A model generated the notes under the pieces. That model saw nothing but the letters and a program-made list of their open reading frames with translations, did no database searches and was not told the DNA's origin. The translations under genes and the position numbers were made by a program. Of a DNA stretch of 64,000 nt, positions 56,284-64,000 are shown piece after piece (position 1 is the stretch's first letter; each line of letters starts with the position of its first letter). This DNA comes from Geosiphon pyriformis (Eukaryota; Glomeromycota; Glomeromycetes; Archaeosporales; Geosiphonaceae). The DNA is taken from contig JAAOMT010000275.1 of NCBI GenBank assembly GCA_016748015.1, forward strand, positions 152,455 to 216,454. The letters are read 5' to 3'.

Positions 56284-57140
56284 TATTACAGATAATTATT
56301 TAAGATGTTAAATAAATAACAGACTAGTAATTTAATACTCAATAGTTATTTTTAATATTAATTTTTAGATTTTTAGCTCTGAAAGTTTTGGTTAAATTTT
56401 TTGTATAATAAATAAAAATTTACTTAATAATTATTTTTCTGAATTTTTTTTTAGCATAAAAACTAATTTAATTTAACAGTCATGCCCTTTTGGTAAGTTA
56501 TCTTTAAGTTTTTATCTTTGTTTTACAGGTTTTTTATTAGACTATCTTTAATATTAATATCTTAGTGCTTAATTTTTTGATTAGTAAACAATAAAGAAAC
56601 AAAATAAAATAAAATAAGAAGTTAACATCTTATTAATAGCTATAATTAGAAACTATTAGTCCAGTATAATTAAGTAACAGATGTTATCAGTATGAATTAC
56701 TAATAGAATTAGGAAATAACAATATTAATTTAATAAAAAAAAAACATAAATTAAATAATAAAATAATAATTTTATTTAATATTTAAATAATTTTACTTTA
56801 AGATATAAAAAACTATTTTTTAAAAAAAAAGATATGCTATAAATATTTATTGTTTACTAATTAATTAAAAATTTGTTTAAGTCTTTTTTTATTTTTAATA
56901 TACTATTATATATACTAAATTTATATAAGATTTTACATATTCCTACTTTTTTTTATACTTTTTTTTAGAATTGTGCTCATTTTTGAAAATATGCTTATTT
57001 TTTTATAAATGTATATATTCTTAAAAATGTGTTGTAATTTCTTAAAAATATACTTACATATTGAATATTATTTTTCTATTGGCTTATTTTTATAATCTGT
57101 TTTCCTATTTTTTTTCTTGTATTTTTTTTTATAAGTAATA
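56284..57140 (-). repeat. Element D 5' LTR
   Basis: TATTACAGATAATTATTTAA to AAGTAATA; partner of 45661-46551. Confidence 0.8.
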
Positions 57141-57440
57141 ATATACAAAAGAATATAAAAAATATTAAATACTTAATATAATAAATAAAAAAACTATATA
57201 TTGTAATATTATTACCAATTTAAGTCATAATTTTTTTTATAATTACATATAATTATAATCTACAAATCAATATAAATTGCATCTTTGTAAAACACAATAG
57301 TGAATTATATATATATATATATAATATTAAATATTTTTGTTATAAAAAAATTTACTATATTAAATATGTCTTAAAAAAATTTTTTCTAAATATTAAAAAA
57401 AAGAGATTATTTTAACAAAAAAGTTAAGACATATAAACAA

Positions 57441-58408
57441 TGTTACCTAAATATAAAAACTAATTCAAAATTATGGAAAAAACATAACCAAAAATATGAT
57501 GACATAAAATAATACAGAATAATATGAAAAAACACAGAATAACATAAAATAACATTTTATAATATAATATAACACATAATAATATAAGATAATATATTAT
57601 AACATAGTATAATAAGTAATAACATAAGATAATATGTCATAACATAGTATAACTAGCAATAATATAGAAAAACAAAATAATAACAGAAATAACAAAGCAA
57701 TTAAAAACAATTCTGTAAAACAAAATGAATATATAAAAATAAATAGCTGTAGAAGTTAGAAAAACATCCAGAGAGAAAATTAGACTTTTAGAAGTTAATT
57801 AGACTTACAGATTATAATTATTAAATATTTTTTCTTTCAAGAATAGTTCCTATCAACTGAAATGAAATTATATTAATAAAATATTTTTTCAATTTTTCAA
57901 ATTCATGTTATTATCTACTACTTAATCTGCTGGCACAATAGCTTTTGATTATGGCTATTGACAAGACATTTATTTCTTATTTTATTTTTATTATTTCATT
58001 ATTTTCTTTTATTTTCTCTTGTGGAATGGCAATATAGAAAAATTGATTGTCTGAAAATAGACTTTGTAATAGCTTAGTAAAAGAGAGAAGCTCTCCCTAA
58101 GTTTAAATATTAACATTATCTTGATAGCTTACCAGAAAAGCATAAAGACACTGCCAGACCTTAACAACTGCACTTGTTAGTTCAGAAAAAATAGCTTATA
58201 TTACTTACAAGAAGTTATAACACTATGAAACATATCTCTGTGCCTTATAACCAAAGAACTCTACAGATAAATTTATAATAATCAAACAGATTTTCAGAGA
58301 CCGATAACATTGACACAACAAACCAGTCTACTAAAAAAAAATCATCAAAAGCTTTCCAGAAACCCAAATCTTAAACACTAAATATTACCACTAAGTTTAC
58401 CCATAACA
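57441..58408 (+). mobile_element. Solo LTR (A group)
   Basis: TGTTACCTAAATAT to CCCATAACA, 968 bp. Flanks ACAA (57437-57440) and ACAG (58409-58412) are a duplication with one transition. It carries U3 repeats (ATAACATAGTATAACTAGC-like, 57490-57660), a TATA-like ATATATAAAAATAA near 57730 and the GATAGCTTACCAGAAAAGCA block near 58125. No internal sequence adjoins it. Confidence 0.8.
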
Positions 58409-60111
58409 ACAGTAAAATTTTTATGACTATTAGATATTCATATTTTTCTGTAATACATATATAAAAATTATACAAATTAAAAAAACTTTCTAAGAAATAA
58501 ATAGACTAACCACAAATTTTTAATAAATACATATGTAAACAATTCAAATATTTAATAATAGAGAATAAAAAAATTTGTTCTCAAACTTTTTTTTAAATAC
58601 AATTGAATTTTATTAAAGATATCAATAAATTTATTTCTATATAAATTATTCAAAATAAATTATTTTAAAAAAAACTTTGCTTGTGTATTTCTTGTTTTAA
58701 GTTATTAATTTTTAAATCAAATAAAAAAAATGTTTACAATAGACTTGTACTTATGAAAATTAAACAATAAAAAATTTTAAATAAGTTGTTTAATCAAATA
58801 AATATATATATACAATTTAAAACTACAAGATTTGAACATATATAACATAAATTTTTTAAAAAATTTCATAAAAATTGTATTACAATCACAGTTAAAAAAA
58901 GCTTTAATTGCATATTTTGAGAATGTTTTTTATGAATTGGTTTGAGTTCTTTGGTTTTTTTAATTGGTCATATTATTAAAGTTATATACTATAAAATTTT
59001 GGTTGATTATGTAATTTTTACAGTAAAACTTTATATAAAAAAAACTAAAAAAAAGTTTTTTTTAGAAAAACAATACACTAATTCATATATTAAAAGTTGT
59101 ATATTTTTTTTTTAAATGTTGAATTACTTTTTTGGCCAATACAAAGTCTTAATATTACTTTAATAAAAAATTTTTGATTATATATTAAGATTAAATTTTA
59201 TTAATATAATTTACAATTTTTAAATATTATATAATTAAAACAATAAATTAAGGAAGAATGAAATATAATATATATAAATTACTATTATAATTTAATTAAG
59301 TTTATGTTATATTAAGTTCAAACCATTTTTAAAACAAATAAGATTAAACAAAATATTAACATGTATTTTAATAAAATAATAAAAAATTAATGATTCATAA
59401 ATTAGTTTTTTTATATAATATATTATAAAAGTATTCAATATTTTTTATATCTTTTTGTATATAGCTTTTATAAATATTTTTACTGAAATTTTTTTAATTA
59501 TTATAATCTAATTTGTATAATTGTTTATTAAATACTTAAAATTGCTATTAATATTTATTTTATTGCTTTTAACCAAATTTGATGCTTTTAATACAGTTTT
59601 TTAATATAAGAGTTATATAAATAATTTTATTAAATTTTAAAAAAGTAAAAGTTTTTTTAAAATTATTTATATTAGAAAATAATTTTCTGATAGTTTTTAA
59701 TTTTTTTAAAAATAAAAAATTTCTTAATATTTATTTTTATACTAACTTTAAGATAAAAATAAAAAAAATTTAGAATTTTTATTTATATTAAATTTAAAAA
59801 AATTGAAAAAAAATCTTTTATTATACTAATATTGATTTTTATAATAATAAAAATATTTAAAACAGATTTTAAGAAGCTTTTTTATTATTATTAAATCTGT
59901 TATTATTATTAACTAAAAAAATATTGATATTTTTACTACTTAATTTATTTTTTATATTAAAAAACATCTTAGTATTTTTTAAAGATTTAGTTAGAAATAA
60001 ATTTTTTTTATTATTTAAATATTTTATATTGCTAATTAAAACACTTTTTTTTTAAAAAAATATTATTTATAAAATTATAATAAATTTTTTTAGTTATTTT
60101 TTTTTTTTTTT
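58409..60111. other. AT-rich DNA without recognisable features
   Basis: Extremely AT-rich, with many homopolymers. I found no ORF, protein motif or repeat that I could support. Confidence 0.55.
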
Positions 60112-63108
60112 TATCATTTAATGAGTAAAATCCAAATACAGCTTAATATAATACATTAAATAATCGATTTAAACTAAGTGTGAATCATGTATTTTTTACA
60201 TATGACCAGCTATTCAAGCCAATTAGAACAATACTAAATACTTATATAAACAGAAACAGAATTCTCAATACTTAAAAAAAATAAATGAAACTTTTAAAAC
60301 CCAAAACCAATACCAAATATCTTATTAATACTTAGCAATCTAACCATACTGAAAAAAAAACAATGAAAATAACCCAGAAACTAATCTTAGAACTAAATTA
60401 TTACATGGTATCAGCCTATTTTTTTCTATAAAAGCATAATGTTTAGCACAAACCAACCAAACTTATTTCCTAAAAACAAGACAGAAATTATGCACAAAGT
60501 TCACAATCTTCTGATTCACAATCTTAGAATTTTTGAAAACAGATGCAGTCTCATAAAGCCAATCTTTAAAGACAAAGCCTTTGCAAAAAGCTGTGCATAC
60601 TATAATATTTAAAGTGCAGAAAAACAGCAATTGAGACACACATAATGAAGAAAGAAAAAGACCAAAAAGCACATACCAAACAGCTATATGGGCATCTAAC
60701 AAATAATGATGAACAGAATTATCAACTATACAAGAAAAAACATAATCAAAAATCTTAACATTACTATAATACAAATATAGAACACTAAGGTAACACTTGT
60801 CATATAGATACTTCTGCACAGCAATCAACAATTGACAATGTAAAGCCTTTATGAAATATGTACAAACATCAGCAGTAAGCTTAATTGTAAAATCAGCAGC
60901 TATGTACAAATTGGAATGCCATACCAAGAATAAACTAGGCCAATTAACATCTAAGAGCAAATTATTATCCAAAATACCAGACCCAAAACCAACCTTCTAG
61001 TGTGCACAGTAAATAAACCAAAAGATTTCATAAACAAAATGTCTAAAATTATTAGAAACAACACTATTTTCAGCCAAAATACAATGTTTTTTCAAATCGG
61101 GAGAAAAACACTAGGAGGAAAAAGAAACAATGTTGGTAAGTGCATCAACACATTCATTATCTAAAATATCCGAATAACTATTAATTTTGCACCAACTAAT
61201 ATTTAAATTTTTTTTCCTAATGACATTCATAATATGTCAATATTTAATCCAGTATTGATTTCAAAAATCCAAACACACTAGATCCAATTCCAATTTACAT
61301 GCACCCAAGACAACTTAACTATTCATAAAAAAGTAAACTAAGCTAAGAAAGAAGACATATTAAAGAGCCAATACAATAGTCTGCAGCTCTGTTAAAGTAA
61401 AAGATAACAGACCAAAGACTTTAATCTCTAAACTTATGTTCATATCCTCAAAAAAAACCATCATACTAGTCTTCACATTAGGACTCCCCAGGTTTTTTAG
61501 AGATCTATTTATATAAACAAAAAGGTTGTTAGCTATGACATCTAACAAATAGTCACAAACATGTCTAAATTCACTAGATTTCAGAATACTTGAAAGTCCA
61601 AAACCACTCAAAAAAATAGGAACAACAAAAGAAAAAGCTATACCATTAAGAAAATCAACAGAAAGCCTAAACCAATCAGGAACAAGGCCATGTGGGTCCA
61701 GTCTCTTCCAGTACTTAAAAATTTTCCAATCAAAGATAGCACTCTTTTAACAATAAAGCTGCTTTACAAAAGCTATGTTATATTACTAAAGTAAAGAAAG
61801 AAATATAAAGAACTCAGCCTTACCAAGGACAGTTAACATAAAAGTTCTATTTTGAAAATGAAAAAAACCGACCATTGGACCACTCAGAGACAAATTACAC
61901 TCAAGAAAAATACAAACTACACTTGTCAAAAAGTTATTAGATGAGCTAACTCTAATACAAGCTGGAAAAATCAAAGGATAAAGCAGATACCAACTCAAAG
62001 TTTGCAAATTAAGAGACCTGTATGAAAACAAATGATCCAAAATTCCAACAAAGTTTGTAAAACACACAACAGAAGCCACTTTGTTTTCAGTCTGAACTTG
62101 CTTAAAAGTTTTCAAACCATACAATAAAGGGTGATAAAGTGCATCACTAGAAAAGTTAAAAGGCAGACCAGATTTTAATTTCAAGCCCTTGCAAATCAAA
62201 GCATCCCACTTTTTACACATTTTAATAGAAACAAAGCTGAACTGTATTCTGTAGCTAACAATAGGAAAGAGAACAACTAACACCAAATATAAGAACTGTT
62301 TATCTGAAATAGTCTTCCTTAGAACAAAATTGGTAAAAAACTTGATATCTGAATGTGCTTTAGCCAAGCTAGACTTTGATAAATTCTTAGTAAACAAAAA
62401 GATATTTAGATAGTGATGAGACTCTCTTTTCTTAATAATAAAAATAGACAAATCACTGATTGACAAAGAAGAGCATTCAACTCTGCAATTAATGAGAATA
62501 ATTACTGTCTTATCATTATTAATAGAAATGTTATTAATTCTAAAAAATTTACTAGCAATATTGAGAATGTGTTGTGTTGCAGTCTAACTATTACCAACTC
62601 AGATTGTATCATTAACAAAAACACCAGCAGCAAAAAAAAACAACAATCCAGTTTAAGATTCTACATGACCAGTTTTAACAATAAAATAGAAGTTCAACTT
62701 ATATTCACACACACTTTCCTATCTCTTAACTTTGCATAAAAAAGGATTATAAAATATGTGCCAAAAAAGAGGTAAGAACATCTCCCTTTGATCCAAACTA
62801 TCATGTACTCAATATCCATCTATCAATCCAAAATCAGTTATAATCTTATTAAAATGATTATTGTGAATGCTACCAAAAAATCTAATGAATTTGTCACACA
62901 TTTTTATCCTAAGCAGGCTTTTCCTAAGATGCTCCTATCCAACAGAATTGTAGACTTTTTATATGTTCTGCAAGACCAGTCAGAGTTCATGGTTTTTTTC
63001 TAAAATGTTCTCAATAACTAAATCAATGGCAAAAATGGAAAATTGTATTGTTATACTCTTTAAAACTGAGAAATTGTTCCTATGTAAAACATTAAAAATG
63101 CTATATGC
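60112..63108 (-). mobile_element. LINE-3: partial LINE on the minus strand
   Basis: Same family as LINE-1 and LINE-2. The A-rich 3' end and tail core are at about 60095-60236 and ORF2 at 60234-63108. It stops at 63109, where an A-group LTR begins, so its 5' part is either beyond the window or lost. Confidence 0.85.
60234..63108 (-). pseudogene. LINE-3 ORF2 (RT, RNase H, C-terminal domain), decayed, 5' part absent
   Basis: From 63108 downward: an RT segment with NNFSVLKSIT-like and HELWLVLQN, the catalytic motif FVND near 62605 (second Asp kept, first lost), then RINNISINNDKTVIILINC. The connection region at 61786-62466 is open for 226 codons (SLAKAHSDIKFFTNFVLRKT, DKQFLYLVLVVLFPIVSYR). An RNase H-like part follows near 61400-61600. 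The C-terminal domain at 60463-60972 is open for 169 codons (LLIAVQKYLYDKCYLSVLYL; its CxxC is now YYSN). The stop is TAG 60234-60236. The two long frames reflect low indel frequency, not function. Confidence 0.83.
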
Positions 63109-64000
63109 TGTTACAAGTAAATCTAGTGGGATAGAAAAATGGTAATGTTTGATGCTCTCAATTATTAATAATACATGTTTTGCATAATTTTGTTAACTTA
63201 GTCTTGATTATTAGTCTCTGAAGGTCTTATTTACTAGTTATGAATTTATTTGTCAAGTTCTTTGATTATAAGACACAGAGATTTGGCTTTCACTAATTGC
63301 AACTTTTTATAAATGTGAGTTATTTTCTTTGAACTAATGAGCACAGTTATTAGAATTTGTTCACCCTTCTAGTAAGCTATCAAGATAATGTTATTATCTA
63401 AAACTTAGGAGAAGCTTCCCTTTTTTACCAGGCTATCATGAAGTCTATTTTTAGACAGTCAATTTTACTATATTGCCATTCCACAAGAGAAAATAAAAAA
63501 ATAAAAAAAAATAAAAATAAAAGAAAATAAATTAGTATTGTCAATTACTATGATCAAGAGCAACTAATTCAAATTGTTAATAGTTTAAGGCAGTTATGTT
63601 AAGAGCATTTGTTTTGAAATGAAAGTATGAAACAATAATTAATTTACATAATTTCTACAAATTTCAAGAACATAAATTCATGATTCTGATTTCTTAATAA
63701 TTGATTTATTTCAAAAGATGAATATGAAATAGAATAAATGATGGAAGAGATAAGAATATTTGATTTTTGTTTAATAGTTTGTATCTAGATGTTTGTTTTT
63801 TTCTACTTTTCTCAATTATTTATTTTTATACATTTTTTTGGTTTTACAGGATTGCTTTTTAACTGTTCCATTATTGCTAACTATTGCTTTGCTATTTCTG
63901 TAATTGCTTCATTCTTTTATGTTATTCCTAGTTATTTTATGTTATAATATGTTATCTAGTGTTATTATATATTATTTTGTGTTATTTCACGTTATAATGC
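63109..64000 (-). mobile_element. A-group LTR, truncated by the window end
   Basis: Starts TGTTACAAGTAAATC and aligns with the element A LTRs through TTCACCCTTCTAGTAAGCTA, the polyT and TATA regions (TTTTATACA near 63826) and the first U3 repeats (TTATAATATGTTATCTAGTG). It interrupts LINE-3 ORF2. A solo LTR or the 3' LTR of an element on the minus strand are both possible. Confidence 0.8.

Larger units (their letters stand above)
45661..57140 (-). mobile_element. Element D: very old Ty3/gypsy element with a dUTPase-like domain
   Basis: Minus-strand element with 3' LTR 45661-46551 and 5' LTR 56284-57140, flanked by GTAT and ATAT (one transition). Internal coding remnants in order from 56283 downward: a gag-like region, interrupted by nested LTR material (52130-55311), a post-protease region, a CxxC stretch, a dUTPase-like domain, RT, RNase H and integrase. 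It is far more AT-rich than Ty3-1, with homopolymer expansions and frequent shifts, so it is probably one of the oldest elements. Its LTRs are related to those of B and to the solo LTR at 3159. Confidence 0.82.

Overview
The window looks like a piece of a very AT-rich fungal nuclear genome made almost entirely of decayed, nested retrotransposons. No intact host gene, tRNA or rRNA could be supported. The retroelement proteins (a two-ORF LINE with an RNase H domain, and Ty3/gypsy elements with CX2C accessory domains and dUTPase-like segments) resemble families I associate with arbuscular mycorrhizal fungi (Glomeromycotina, e.g. Rhizophagus or Gigaspora). That assignment is inference from protein resemblance, not a database result.

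Layout from left to right. 1-1190: AT-rich DNA, one small uncertain ORF and a free-standing LINE 3' tail. About 2640-18955: LINE-1 (+), interrupted by a solo LTR (3159-4060), a second solo LTR (7771-8750) and a nearly complete Ty3/gypsy element on the minus strand (Ty3-1, 11005-18715, TSD GTAT). 19781 to about 42700: LINE-2 (-), lying tail to tail with LINE-1. It is interrupted by Ty3-2 (+, 24001-33865) and by element A (-, 35057-41446, TSD ATGC), and element A is itself interrupted by element B (-, 35920-38924). 45661-57140: a very old Ty3/gypsy element D (-, TSD GTAT/ATAT) with further nested LTR material (52130-55311 and 53383-54302). 57441-58408: a solo LTR (+). 60112-63108: LINE-3 (-), broken at its 5' side by an A-group LTR that runs off the window end.

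Ty3-1 is the most informative element. Its gag (three in-frame stops) ends on a canonical UUUAAAC slippery heptamer directly followed by UAG. Pol is open in the -1 frame, and a hairpin with possible pseudoknot pairing starts six bases downstream. This looks like a programmed -1 gag-pol frameshift site. A clean 165-codon third ORF follows pol. Elements D, A and B carry a dUTPase-like segment between protease and reverse transcriptase. Ty3-1, Ty3-2 and D share a CxxC zinc-ribbon-like stretch in the same interval. A and B are short, non-autonomous elements that share one internal deletion although their LTRs differ.

Decay is dominated by C-to-T and G-to-A changes. The five reverse transcriptase catalytic motifs that can be read have all lost one or both aspartates to asparagine. 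Mismatches between LTR copies and target-site copies often fall at CpG, as expected from cytosine methylation and deamination. The assembly has a 20-N gap at 26128-26147, flanked by what reads as the same 2072-bp sequence on both sides, probably an unmerged contig overlap.
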